From Hyphococcus sp. (GTDB lineage: Bacteria; Pseudomonadota; Alphaproteobacteria; Caulobacterales; Parvularculaceae), in assembly GCA_021776245.1 (NCBI GenBank), contig JAJFGF010000068.1, positions 278,593-342,592 of the forward strand: a stretch of DNA of 64,000 nt, in the 5' to 3' direction. The translations under genes and the position numbers were made by a program. The notes below the pieces were generated by a model. That model made no database searches. It was not told where the DNA came from and saw only the letters and a list, made by a program, of their open reading frames with translations. Numbering within the stretch: the first letter of the stretch is position 1; each line of letters opens with the position of its first letter. Positions 54,845 to 63,838 of the stretch are shown here, piece by piece.

Positions 54845-55043
54845 TGTTATGGTCTTTTTGGAGTTTCCACAAGACCCGAGCGGCCTTCCGGAAAACGCGC
54901 AGCTTGGCGTTGACGTTATTTTAGTGGCCTCATTTCGAGAGCAAAATGATTGGGCGCGCCGGCGCATGCGGGCGCTCATTTACCAATAGCTAAACCGGAT
55001 AAGATATGTCGGGCGCTGAAATCAGAAAGCCAGGATCAGGATA

Positions 55044-56402
55044 TTGCCTGAAACCGATAAGATAAATCTTTTGAGTTCACGCTTCGCTTCCAAAAAAAGC
55101 GAAACGGCGTTTCAGGCCCATATTTTCAAGCGCAACATAAAGGTCAACGCCTGGGGTATCGGCATCGGCTTAAGCGTTTTTATATTGTATATATTTTCCG
55201 ATTTCATAGACACCGTAAACCCCTCCCGCCCGGTAATTGTCAGACTTATCACGTTTGCTCTCAGCGCGGCGTTGTTTTCGACCCTGCTATCCCCGCGCAT
55301 GAGAAAAAACCATGACATGGTGATTGCATTTATCGTTCTGTTGATGTGTTCGTCGCTCAACGTCATTCTTTGGCTTCAGCCGTCGCTTGATAACACCTGG
55401 TACCTTGGGCTGATTCAAAGCTACATCATGGCAGCGGTGCTGTTGCGCCTGAGTTTTCATTCCATGTGCCTGGTCGTCGGCGTGTCTTTTGTGCAATTCG
55501 CCGTTGTCGCGGGCGGCATGAGTGATCAGCAGGCGGCCTTGTTGCAATCGACGAATGTAGCTCTCGTCGGCGCCATCGCCCTGTTGGGCGTTTATCTGAT
55601 GCAGCGCTATCAGCGTATCGATTTTCTTAAAACGCAAACAATCAGTGAGCAGAACATTCAACTAAACGCGCTTCTCAAAGACGTGCGCCGGGACAATCAA
55701 CGAAAAGTTGCGGCGCTGAATATGTTGGTTCATTTCGTCAAAACGCCTTTGCATCAGATCAGTGGTTTTTCCGATATCGTGATGGATAGCCTGGCAAGCG
55801 ACAACGACCAATACGACCCTGAGGCGGGCGTTGAAAGCGCCCGATATATCAAAGACGCGACCGCGAACCTGGCGAATAGCGTCAACAATCTGCTGGTCTA
55901 TCATCGCCTGGATGAAGTAGAGAGCCGTAAGGAAGAGCCGTCGTTAATGACCTCCGCAGTTGCTGATTTGGGCGAATTAATCGGCGCCGGGATCAAGGTG
56001 ACAATGAAAGGGTCAACTGAGGAAGTAAGAACCAGCGAATATGCCGCAAAAACCGCTATTCAATCCCTCGCCGACTATTACAACGCCTCGCCCGAGGGCG
56101 TGTCGAAATTGACAATTACGCTGCAGCAACATGGAGACATTGCATCGTTGATCCTTCACGATGACGGCCAACCCATTTCCGCGCAGCAATTCGCGGAAGA
56201 AATAAAGCCGTTAACAAAAATCGAAAACTATTTGACCAGCCAGGGTTCGGATATGCCGATGGCGTTGCGTATCGTCGCGCGCGCATCGGAGGTTTGTGGC
56301 GGCGAATTTCTCCACAAGGAATTGCCTGACGGCAACAGGTTTATACTGACATTCCGGGATTCCACGTCACAAACCGATACACCGATGCCTGCTGTCGCTT
56401 AA
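55044..56402 (+). CDS. membrane histidine kinase-like protein with degenerate ATPase domain
   Basis: 452 residues. Layout is that of the kinase at 50360-51823: an N-terminal ETAFQAHIFKRN, six hydrophobic helices (about 36-190), then a dimerisation helix with LVHFVKTPLHQISGFSDIV, where His230 remains but the usual 'SHELRTPL' is altered. The ATPase region has lost its motifs: AIQSLADYYN in place of the N box, DDGQPI in place of DxGxGI, and SDMPMALRIVA in place of GxGLGL. ATP binding is therefore doubtful. It may be a phospho-acceptor or regulatory partner for the intact paralogue. The start is a TTG at 55044 with AGGATCAGG upstream; the next ATG falls after the second TM helix. Confidence 0.78.
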   Translation: MPETDKINLLSSRFASKKSETAFQAHIFKRNIKVNAWGIGIGLSVFILYIFSDFIDTVNPSRPVIVRLITFALSAALFSTLLSPRMRKNHDMVIAFIVLLMCSSLNVILWLQPSLDNTWYLGLIQSYIMAAVLLRLSFHSMCLVVGVSFVQFAVVAGGMSDQQAALLQSTNVALVGAIALLGVYLMQRYQRIDFLKTQTISEQNIQLNALLKDVRRDNQRKVAALNMLVHFVKTPLHQISGFSDIVMDSLASDNDQYDPEAGVESARYIKDATANLANSVNNLLVYHRLDEVESRKEEPSLMTSAVADLGELIGAGIKVTMKGSTEEVRTSEYAAKTAIQSLADYYNASPEGVSKLTITLQQHGDIASLILHDDGQPISAQQFAEEIKPLTKIENYLTSQGSDMPMALRIVARASEVCGGEFLHKELPDGNRFILTFRDSTSQTDTPMPAVA

Positions 56403-56466
56403 TTCGAGGAAATCAGCCCGCAGCCTTTTTCGGTGAAGCCAACAAGCCTCCGAGCATTGGAAAAAT

Positions 56467-56541
<75 letters not shown>

Positions 56542-56661
56542 TCACTGACGTAATGCCGACCATCTTGAACGCCGACAGGGGCCGCTATATGCACGATGGC
56601 TTTTGCCATTGCAAGCGGGAAGTCGGGGCCCCGATTGCCCGGAAAACAGAGGCCCAGCGCC

Positions 56662-57207
56662 ATGAGCCAGCCTACGAAAATGTCGCCTTCCGACCGCCCA
56701 AAGACGCGTGCGGCGTTGTTGGACGCTTTAGATCGCTTTGGCATTAAAGCCCGCACCATCAGCCATCAGGCAATTTTCACCGTTGAGGAGGGGCGTGATC
56801 TCAAGCGCCAGATGCCCGGCGGCCACTCTAAAAACCTTTTCCTTAAAGATAAAAAAGGTGCTCTGTTCCTCGCTGTTGCGGATGCGGAAACGCGCATCGA
56901 TCTTGTCGCGCTCGGCAAGGCGCTGGGGGCCAAAGGCCGGCTGTCTTTCGGCAAACCTGAGCTGATGACAGCGACGCTCGGCGTTATTCCCGGCGCGGTT
57001 ACGCCCTTTGCCCTGATTAATGAGAGCGCCAGGGCGCTTTCGGCGGTCATTGTCGATAGTCGTCTTCTGGCCAGTGACCCGGTCTGGTTTCACCCCCTTG
57101 AAAATACCGCCTCGACAGCCATTTCACCGCAAAACCTCCTCGATTTTATTGAGGACTGCGGGTTCAATGCGCGGATCATTGACCTTGCTGCGCCTTCTGT
57201 CGGTTGA
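56662..57207 (+). CDS. YbaK/ProX-type aminoacyl-tRNA deacylase (ProXp-ala-like)
   Basis: 181 residues of the YbaK/EbsC fold: ARTISHQAIFTVEEG, then MPGGHSKNLFLKDKKG with the conserved Lys, FLAVADAETRIDL, GRLSFGKPELM, and PGAVTPFALIN with the family's GxxxP motif. The Gly-Gly-His-x-K-N-L-F-L form is typical of freestanding ProXp-ala (PrdX) proteins, which hydrolyse Ala-tRNA-Pro. ATG 56662 was chosen; an upstream frame from 56596 has no matching sequence. Confidence 0.88.
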   Translation: MSQPTKMSPSDRPKTRAALLDALDRFGIKARTISHQAIFTVEEGRDLKRQMPGGHSKNLFLKDKKGALFLAVADAETRIDLVALGKALGAKGRLSFGKPELMTATLGVIPGAVTPFALINESARALSAVIVDSRLLASDPVWFHPLENTASTAISPQNLLDFIEDCGFNARIIDLAAPSVG

Positions 57208-57265
57208 ACGGTTGCGTTTGGCGCGCTGGGGCCTCATCTAGGGGGTAGGGTTATGGAGAGCGCAG

Positions 57266-58183
57266 ATGAGTGAGATCCTTGGGGCGGAGAGCGCCAGCCC
57301 GGCGGATGCAATCAAAAACGTAACGGTTGAGACATTTGAACAGGATGTTCTGGCCGCATCGATGACAGCACCGGTGATCGTTGATTTCTGGGCGGAATGG
57401 TGTGGTCCCTGTAAGCAACTGGCGCCGGTTCTTGAAAAGGCGGTGCGTGAGGCTGGCGGAACAGTTGGCCTCGTAAAAGTTGATATCGACAAGAATCAAA
57501 TGCTTGCCGGGCAGTTGCGGATTCAATCGATTCCCACCGTTTACGCATTTTTTCAGGGCCGGCCGGTCGACGGATTTCAGGGCGCAGTGCCCGAAAGCGA
57601 GATTAAGGCGTTCATCGAGCGTTTGGTGCAGATGGCAGGCGCCGCTGGCGGCGCAGCGCCGGATAAAGATTACACCGGCGCCGGCGATGCGGCGTTTGAA
57701 AATGGCGATATCGCCGGCGCTGCCCAGCTCTATGGCGAGGCGCTGCAGGCCGACAGCGCAAATATTGGCGCTGTCGCCGGTCTGGCGCGCTGCCATCTGG
57801 CGCTTGGAGATATTGAAAAAGCGCAACAGACTTTGTCACTGGCCCCGCCAGACAAAAAAAGCGACCCACAACTCGTCAGTGTTGCTGCGTCAATTTCCAT
57901 TGCAGAGAGCAATCCACAAGATAGCGATCTCGCCGATTTGAAAGCGAAAGTGGAACGCAACCCTGATGATTTGCAGGCGCGGTTTGATTTGGCGGGCGCC
58001 CATCTCGGCGCCGGCGCGATGGAATTAGCGATTGACGAACTATTGGCGATAATTGAGCGTGATCGCGACTGGAATGAAGCGACGGCGCGCAAAAAATTGC
58101 TGACGGTATTTGAGGCGCTTGGCGGGGCGCATCCGGCGACAGTGCGCGGACGGCGACGCTTATCGTCTGTATTGTTTTCGTAA
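57266..58183 (+). CDS. thioredoxin/TPR co-chaperone-like protein (YbbN/CnoX-type)
   Basis: 305 residues. The N-terminal thioredoxin fold has FWAEWCGPCKQLAPVL with both Cys of WCGPC, and IQSIPTVYAFFQG with cis-Pro. After a linker, TPR-like repeats follow: GDAAFENGDIAGAAQLYGEAL and IGAVAGLARCHLALGDIEKA. The C-terminus resembles YbbN proteins that transfer substrates to GroEL and DnaK under oxidative stress. E. coli YbbN has SxxC; here CGPC is redox-competent, as in many Alphaproteobacteria. A Lon-N gene follows after 25 bp. Confidence 0.92.
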   Translation: MSEILGAESASPADAIKNVTVETFEQDVLAASMTAPVIVDFWAEWCGPCKQLAPVLEKAVREAGGTVGLVKVDIDKNQMLAGQLRIQSIPTVYAFFQGRPVDGFQGAVPESEIKAFIERLVQMAGAAGGAAPDKDYTGAGDAAFENGDIAGAAQLYGEALQADSANIGAVAGLARCHLALGDIEKAQQTLSLAPPDKKSDPQLVSVAASISIAESNPQDSDLADLKAKVERNPDDLQARFDLAGAHLGAGAMELAIDELLAIIERDRDWNEATARKKLLTVFEALGGAHPATVRGRRRLSSVLFS

Positions 58184-58208
58184 TGCGCTGGCGGCGCACG
58201 GCGGACCT

Positions 58209-58874
58209 ATGAGCGAACAACAAAAAACGCGCGGAGCGAAGGCGTTGCCGCCTGTCATTCCGCTTTTTCCTCTGGCCGGAGCGATGCTTTTGCCGGGCGG
58301 GCAATTGCCGCTTAATATTTTCGAGCCCCGGTATTTGCGGATGTTGGACGACGCTCTTGGCGGCGCGCGCGTGATTGGCATGATCCAGCCAGCGGACGGC
58401 AATAGCGAGGATGGACGACCATGCCTTTTCGACGTCGGCTGCGCCGGCCGGATTACCTCATTCATGGAGGCCGATGATGGGCGTTATTTGATTACGCTGA
58501 CCGGCATCCGCCGATTTCGTCTTACTGATGAGGCGGCGACGGATACGCCATACCGGCAGGGTCAGGCAGACTGGGCTGCATATGATATTGATGCGCATAA
58601 AGATTTATCCGGTGAAGAGATTGACCGCGACGAATTCCTTGAGATCATGCAGGACTATCTCGGCGCCGAAGGGCTTGAGACGGATTGGGAAGCCGCTGCA
58701 TCGGCGCCGATTGATGCGCTCGTTGCATCGCTTGCCATGGGCTGTCCGTTTGCGCCAAATGAAAAGCAGGCATTGCTTGAGGCGCGGACAGTCGCGGATC
58801 GGGCGGAATGTCTCATGGCGTTAATGGAAATGTCAGGCGGCGATGGCGCAGGCGGCGACCAGCGGCTTCAATAG
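58209..58874 (+). CDS. Lon N-terminal (LAN/LON substrate-binding) domain protein
   Basis: 221 residues: the opening VIPLFPLAGAMLLPGGQLPLNIFEPRY is the LON substrate-binding domain signature, followed by GMIQPADG, a DVGCAGRIT turn and a helical C-terminal half. There is no ATPase or protease domain, so it is a stand-alone LON-N protein of unknown function, probably a protein-binding adaptor. It sits between ybbN-like and trm112-like genes on the plus strand with short gaps, suggesting one transcription unit. Confidence 0.88.
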   Translation: MSEQQKTRGAKALPPVIPLFPLAGAMLLPGGQLPLNIFEPRYLRMLDDALGGARVIGMIQPADGNSEDGRPCLFDVGCAGRITSFMEADDGRYLITLTGIRRFRLTDEAATDTPYRQGQADWAAYDIDAHKDLSGEEIDRDEFLEIMQDYLGAEGLETDWEAAASAPIDALVASLAMGCPFAPNEKQALLEARTVADRAECLMALMEMSGGDGAGGDQRLQ

Positions 58875-58901
58875 GCCGCAACACGACAGGCGGAGAATAA
58901 A

Positions 58902-59114
58902 ATGCCCGAACATGAGAGCAATGAAGAAATCGATCCGCGTTTGCTGGAAATCCTCGTTTGTCCGCAAACCAAAGGCCCGCTTGTCTATGACCGGGCCAAT
59001 AATGAGCTCCTGAGCAAAAAAGCGCGGCTTGCTTTTCCGATTCGCGACGGCGTGCCGATCATGCTGATCGATGAGGCGCGCGCATTGGGTGATGATGAGG
59101 CGGCGAAACTCTGA
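58902..59114 (+). CDS. Trm112/YcaR family protein
   Basis: 70 residues: [52 protein letters not shown]. The family's 'LLeiLvCP.tkG.L' and 'ayPIrdGIPvml..eAr' blocks are intact; only one Cys of the zinc knuckle remains, normal for bacterial members. The function in bacteria is uncertain; eukaryotic and archaeal Trm112 activate methyltransferases. Confidence 0.92.
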   Translation: MPEHESNEEIDPRLLEILVCPQTKGPLVYDRANNELLSKKARLAFPIRDGVPIMLIDEARALGDDEAAKL

Positions 59115-59224
59115 CGTGCTGGCGGATTCCGCCGCATCTACATATTTTGTGCAACCTAAAACGCTAGCGCCGCCGCCCCCAAAGGGTGTATGCAGTCGGA
59201 CGTTTTGCCCAAAGGGAGGGGAGG

Positions 59225-60691
59225 ATGCCCGCATTACCGCCGATTGACGCGCCCGCCAGCGATCTGACCGCATGCGCTACGCCACAAGACGCAGTTGACC
59301 GGCTGATCGCGCTTTATGACGATGCGCATCGGCAAACATCGGAGCGGTTTGAACAGTTTACCGCCGGTGCAATGACCGCGGATCCTGTGGATGCGCCGGT
59401 TTACCCCTATCTTTGCGCAGTGGTGCCGGCGGAAAGCGCGCGGCATACCTCTAATCTGGCGCTCGGTCGTATCGCGGCATCAAGCGCCCATGGTTCCTCG
59501 ATAACGCATCCGAGACTGTTCGCGAATTATCTGCTGCAGCAATTGACCCGCGTTACCGATCGATTCGCAGCTGATCTTTTTGTCGGCAAATCATTCACGC
59601 CAATCCCGCTGACCTTTGCGCTTGAAAAGGCCACATCCTCGCTCAGCCTCGAGCAACGCAATGATCTGCAGTTTCACTTCCACACGCCAAATCTTGCAGG
59701 CACGAATGACGATATTGTCGATGGCCAATATATTCTGAAGCGCCGCGGATTGCTGCCGCTCTCGCTTTTTACGGCGGAGCGCGTCGATTATTCACTCCAC
59801 CGCATTCAGCATTATACATCAACAAAACCGGAGCATTTTCAGGATTTCATTCTGTTTACAAACTATCAGCGTTATGTCGATGAATTCGTGGAATATGCGA
59901 AAGGTGAAGTCGAGGCGGGGCGGGGCGCGGCGCTGATCGAGCCCGGCGAACGCATTACCATGAAAGGCGCGCCGGCGCCCGGCGGGGGCATGCAGAAATT
60001 GCCGCAAATGCCCGCCTATCATCTCACCCAGCCGGACAAATCGGGCATCACGCTGGTCAATATCGGCGTTGGTCCGTCCAACGCCAAAACCATCACCGAT
60101 CATCTCGCCGTTTTGCGACCCCAGGTGTGGCTGATGATCGGCCACTGCGGCGGGTTGCGGCGCACACAACGCCTTGGCGACTATGTTCTTGCGCATGCTT
60201 ATCTGCGTGATGACGGCGTCCTTGACGACGTCTTGCCGCCCTCCGTGCCGCTGCCGACGCTGGCCGAAGTTCAATTGGCGATGACCCGCGCGGTGCAGGA
60301 AGTCAGCGGCATCCAACAGGAAAAACTGAAAGAGCATTTGCGCACCGGCACGGTCGTTACGACCAGCGATCGTAATTGGGAACTACGCTTTGAACGAAGC
60401 GCGGTGCGTCTCAATCAAGCCCGCGCTATCGCTATCGATATGGAATCTGCGACGATTGCCGCAAATGGATATCGCTACCGGGTGCCCTATGGAACGCTTC
60501 TATGCGTGTCAGACCGGCCCCTTCATGGCGAAGTGAAACTGCCGGGCATGGCGGATGCCTTTTATCAGGAGCGCGTCAGCCAACATTTGGAAATTGGCAT
60601 TAGGGCAATCAGCCTGTTGCGTGATGAAGCCAAAGCCGGCGCTTTGCATTCGCGCAAGCTCAGGAGTTTTGACGAGCCGTTTTTGCGTTAG
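59225..60691 (+). CDS. amn: AMP nucleosidase
   Basis: 488 residues. The N-terminal Amn-specific domain includes PYLCAVVPAESARHTSNLALGRI; the C-terminal phosphorylase-fold half includes NIGVGPSNAKTITDHLAVLRPQVWLMIGHCGGLRRTQRLGDYVLAHAY-type blocks and AIAIDMESATIAANGYR with the catalytic D/E region. It splits AMP to adenine and ribose 5-phosphate to control adenylate pools. The ATG at 59225 has a strong AGGGAGGGGAGG site. Confidence 0.93.
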   Translation: MPALPPIDAPASDLTACATPQDAVDRLIALYDDAHRQTSERFEQFTAGAMTADPVDAPVYPYLCAVVPAESARHTSNLALGRIAASSAHGSSITHPRLFANYLLQQLTRVTDRFAADLFVGKSFTPIPLTFALEKATSSLSLEQRNDLQFHFHTPNLAGTNDDIVDGQYILKRRGLLPLSLFTAERVDYSLHRIQHYTSTKPEHFQDFILFTNYQRYVDEFVEYAKGEVEAGRGAALIEPGERITMKGAPAPGGGMQKLPQMPAYHLTQPDKSGITLVNIGVGPSNAKTITDHLAVLRPQVWLMIGHCGGLRRTQRLGDYVLAHAYLRDDGVLDDVLPPSVPLPTLAEVQLAMTRAVQEVSGIQQEKLKEHLRTGTVVTTSDRNWELRFERSAVRLNQARAIAIDMESATIAANGYRYRVPYGTLLCVSDRPLHGEVKLPGMADAFYQERVSQHLEIGIRAISLLRDEAKAGALHSRKLRSFDEPFLR

Positions 60692-60692
60692 G

Positions 60693-60770
60693 GCGTTTTC
60701 AGAGTTGAAGGCGAAGCTTTCAACGGTTCCGTTTGGCGGCTTTGCCGCCAAACTCGCGGTTCGAAAACGC
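60693..60770. repeat. structured inverted-repeat element (three-way-junction-like)
   Basis: Outer arms GCGTTTTC (60693-60700) and GAAAACGC (60763-60770) enclose two hairpins: GTTGAA/TTCAAC (60704-60724) and a perfect 10-bp GTTTGGCGGC/GCCGCCAAAC with TTT loop (60731-60753). It fills the gap between convergent amn and the GNAT-like gene. It may be a REP-like element or a bidirectional transcription barrier. Confidence 0.6.
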
Positions 60771-60777
60771 GACCGCT

Positions 60778-61923
60778 TCAAAGCGCCTTTTGGTAGACTC
60801 GGTAAGTCTTATAGATTTTGCCGCCCATTTCAGTCAGCATATTGAGCATCGACTCATTGTTTTCCAAAATCCAGGAAAGCTCTGAATGCGTGACGCCGTG
60901 GTCCATATTAGCGGCATTGACCATGTCGATAATCTTATAGGCAAAGGCGGCGCCCACGGGTTTCTTGTGGAGTTTCTTGCGCACGCCCATCAGCGGCATG
61001 CGCGACTGGTTGACGCCTTTTATTTTCAGCCGCCAAAACAGTTTTGCCCAGTTAAACGGCAACAACCGGCCGTCAAAATCATGGATCGCGCGGTTAATAT
61101 TTGGCAGCACAAGACCGAACGCCGCCGGCTCATCATTATAATAACACAAGACGACATTGTGTTTTTGTATGATCGGTTTTAGCTCGCCTGCCATATGCTC
61201 GGCCTGCTCTTCCGTAAAGGGAATGAATCCCCAATTATCCGACCAGGCGTCATTGAATATATCGATAATGACGCGAATATCTCCCAGCACGTCGCTTGTA
61301 TTGAGCGTGCGAATGGAGACATTCGGTTTCGCCAGCGCTTTTTCAATAAAACGCTGGCGTTTTTCCGGAATGAACTGTCGCACCGGATAATATTCCAGCG
61401 CGTGCATGTCCATCGCTTTTCGAAAACCCATGCGCTCCAGATGGCCGGCATAATAGGGCCGGCCATGGGGCATCATTACATAGGGCGGCGTGTCAAATCC
61501 GTCGATTAAAAGCCCACATTCTTCGTTTACAGAGAAATTGTACGGGCCTGCGATATTTTCCATACCCTGCCCCGATATCCAGGCAGCCGCTGTTTCAATC
61601 AGCGCATTCAGGACCGCTGGATCGTCCACGCTTTCGAGAAACCCGAAATGGCCCGTCTTGTCTTTGTGACGGTCAAGATGCGCATGATTGATAATCGCGC
61701 CAATGCGACCGGCGGGCGCGCCGTTTTTATAGGCGATCCACAATTGATTCGGCATATCTTTGAGAGCCGGATTTTTTGCAGCGTTTAGGCGCGCGCCAAG
61801 CTCAAATTCCAGCGGTGCGACGTAGTTTGGATCATCTGAATAGATCGCGTTCGCCAGACGCATAAATGTTGTTCTGTCGGCGGCGGAATCAACCGGACGG
61901 ATTTCAATGGCGGATGATGTCAT
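60778..61923 (-). CDS. GNAT-superfamily acyltransferase, candidate bacterial ceramide synthase
   Basis: 381 residues, with no signal or TM segment. It opens IEIRPVDSAADRTTFMRLANAIYSDDPNYVAPL and has AGRIGAIINHAHLD, GHFGFLESVDDPAVLNALIETAAAWI, NIAGPYNFSVNEECGLLIDGFDTPP, and a second half with YNDEPAAFGLVLPNIN. This is the GNAT-like family often misnamed 'dATP pyrophosphohydrolase'; its relative in the Caulobacter sphingolipid cluster is, as I recall, the bacterial ceramide synthase (bCerS), which acylates the sphingoid amine. Its position at the end of an acp-spt-DUF2141 run on the same strand supports this role. The assignment is inference from context plus pattern. Confidence 0.7.
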   Translation of the reverse strand: MTSSAIEIRPVDSAADRTTFMRLANAIYSDDPNYVAPLEFELGARLNAAKNPALKDMPNQLWIAYKNGAPAGRIGAIINHAHLDRHKDKTGHFGFLESVDDPAVLNALIETAAAWISGQGMENIAGPYNFSVNEECGLLIDGFDTPPYVMMPHGRPYYAGHLERMGFRKAMDMHALEYYPVRQFIPEKRQRFIEKALAKPNVSIRTLNTSDVLGDIRVIIDIFNDAWSDNWGFIPFTEEQAEHMAGELKPIIQKHNVVLCYYNDEPAAFGLVLPNINRAIHDFDGRLLPFNWAKLFWRLKIKGVNQSRMPLMGVRKKLHKKPVGAAFAYKIIDMVNAANMDHGVTHSELSWILENNESMLNMLTEMGGKIYKTYRVYQKAL

Positions 61924-61993
61924 GGCCGGCCTGGAATGTTGCTTGTTTGTCGTACATCAGGGCCCTCAAAACGGGCCGCAGCAACGCCTAGCG

Positions 61994-62506
61994 CTAGTTC
62001 AGCTTGATTGCCAGCTTCGCGCCGTCTTCAGTGACCTCAAAAAGTGCTTTTTCAATGGGTGGCGGACCAAACATGGCTCTTGGATTATTTGATATGCCCC
62101 ATGGTTCGGCAGGAAGGCCAAGCCCGGTTTTATCGAAATCGGTATTGGCGTTGCGATCGTGATAGACAGCCAGTGCGAAAAAGCCCGGCCCAGGCGCGGT
62201 GACACAAAACTTGGTTGCTGGCGCCCTTGCAGCATATCGCGCCAGTTTAACCCGTCCGCGACCTTTAAGAAAATGCTCCTCATCGTTCGGATAAAGATCG
62301 GCGGTCACAAGGCCTTCGTTCTTTCTCACGCCTTCGATAATCACGCGAATTTCGAATGGCCCGCCTCGGCAGCTGACATGGTCAAAGTCAAATTTGTCCG
62401 CGGCGGCGGGCGTATTTTCGTCAGCCAGCGCACTTTGCGGGAAGGCTGCGCCAGCCACGGCTGCCATCAGACAGGTCTTGATGAAGGCTATAATGTTTCC
62501 CGGCAC
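61994..62506 (-). CDS. DUF2141 family secreted protein
   Basis: About 170 residues with a signal peptide (FIKTCLMAAVAGAAFPQSALA). The mature domain has GLVTADLYPNDEEHFLKG, APGPGFFALAVYHDRNANTDFDKTGLGLPAEPWGISN and NPRAMFGPPPIEKALF, the defining 'aiyHDeN.ng.ld.n.lG.P.E.yGfSn' block of DUF2141. The function is unknown; the gene is often linked to sphingolipid genes, as here. The GTG at 62506 has GAGGAAA upstream; the GTG at 62524 is the alternative. Confidence 0.85.
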   Translation of the reverse strand: MPGNIIAFIKTCLMAAVAGAAFPQSALADENTPAAADKFDFDHVSCRGGPFEIRVIIEGVRKNEGLVTADLYPNDEEHFLKGRGRVKLARYAARAPATKFCVTAPGPGFFALAVYHDRNANTDFDKTGLGLPAEPWGISNNPRAMFGPPPIEKALFEVTEDGAKLAIKLN

Positions 62507-62626
62507 GCTACTTTTCCTCACCACTTCAGACGCGGTGTCTGCTTACGATCCCCCCTTGCCTATAGAAAGGCTGAATTGTGGAGACTTTGCGCCTAACGAA
62601 AAAGTGAACCCGCGAAAGGGTTTGCG

Positions 62627-63835
62627 TCAGGCTTGCGCGGTCTCCTTTGTCAGCGCTTCGGAAAGCGACGTATAGGCATTAATAATAACATCGAGGTCTT
62701 CGCCAGTATGCGCCGCAGAAACGCTAAGGCGCAGGATCGAGGTTGCATTTGGCGTGCCAGGGGGGATTGCGAGATTGACGTAAACCCCCTCCTCCATCAG
62801 AAAATTCCAGGCCTTGCAGGCCTCCTGACGATCAGCGAGTTTGACCGCGATGACCGGCCCTACCGGCGCACAAAGATCAAATCCGAGCTGGGTGAAGGCG
62901 GCGTGAACGCGTTTGGCGTTTTCCCAAAGGCGTTCACGCATCGAGTTATCACTTGCAATCTTTGCAAGCGCCGCCGATGCAGCGGCAATGTTGGCTGGCG
63001 ACGGAGACGCCGTAAACATATAGGGCCGGCTGGAAAACCGCAGATACTCAAGCTCGGGGTGATTGGAGGCGACAAAACCGCCGATCGACGCGAGGCTTTT
63101 TGAAAACGTACCGGTGTAGAAATCGACCGCGTCGAGGACGCCGTCGCGTTCGCAAACGCCGCGGCCGGAGTCGCCGAAAACGCCGAACGAGTGCGCTTCG
63201 TCAAGCAGCGCATAGGCGCCGTGTTTGTGGGCGACCTCGACCAACTCCTTGACCGGAGCAACATCGCCGAACATTGAATACATGCCTTCGAAGCAGACAA
63301 GCTTGCCTTTGATTTCAGGACCAAGTCTGGAAAGGCGCTTGTCGAGGCTTTCCGGGTCATTATGACGGAAGCGGATCGTTTCCGCGCCGGATAATTGGCA
63401 TCCGTCGTAAATGCAGGCATGGCAATCCGCGTCGATGAGGATGACGTCGTTCGGCGGCTGCACGAGCGCGGAGATGGCGCCGAGATTGGCCTGATAACCG
63501 GTCGAGAAGACCATGCAGTGCTTGTACCCCAGAAAATCCGCAAGCTCGTTTTCCAAGGCGCGATGACCGGCATAAGTGCCGTTCGCGAAACGCGATCCGG
63601 TAGTGCCTGTTCCAGATTCGACGATGGCCGTTTTCGCCGCTTCAACGGCGCCCTCGTCATAGGTGAGGCCGAGATAATTATTAGTTCCTGCAAGGACGAT
63701 TTCCTTACCCTCGACCATCGCGCGGGTCGGGCCTTTCATTTCGTCCATGGAAACACCAAACGGATCGCGGCCGGCGCTTTCTTTCAGCGCATCATAGACT
63801 TCGGCCGTCGCCTGGAATTTCTCAAAAAGACCCAT
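62627..63835 (-). CDS. spt: serine palmitoyltransferase (alpha-oxoamine synthase)
   Basis: 402 residues, fold-type I PLP enzyme. The PLP Lys is K246 in GTFSKSLASIGG; H139 (DADCHAC) stacks on PLP and LDEAHSFGVFG (212-215 core DEAH) supplies the Asp and His. It belongs to the AONS group (KBL, BioF, HemA, SPT). Context decides: an acyl-carrier gene 3 bp upstream and sphingolipid-type genes downstream indicate SPT, condensing Ser with an acyl thioester to 3-ketosphinganine. Soluble, as in other bacteria. KBL or BioF is the less likely alternative, since no tdh or bio gene is near. Confidence 0.88.
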   Translation of the reverse strand: MGLFEKFQATAEVYDALKESAGRDPFGVSMDEMKGPTRAMVEGKEIVLAGTNNYLGLTYDEGAVEAAKTAIVESGTGTTGSRFANGTYAGHRALENELADFLGYKHCMVFSTGYQANLGAISALVQPPNDVILIDADCHACIYDGCQLSGAETIRFRHNDPESLDKRLSRLGPEIKGKLVCFEGMYSMFGDVAPVKELVEVAHKHGAYALLDEAHSFGVFGDSGRGVCERDGVLDAVDFYTGTFSKSLASIGGFVASNHPELEYLRFSSRPYMFTASPSPANIAAASAALAKIASDNSMRERLWENAKRVHAAFTQLGFDLCAPVGPVIAVKLADRQEACKAWNFLMEEGVYVNLAIPPGTPNATSILRLSVSAAHTGEDLDVIINAYTSLSEALTKETAQA

Positions 63836-63838
63836 AAT

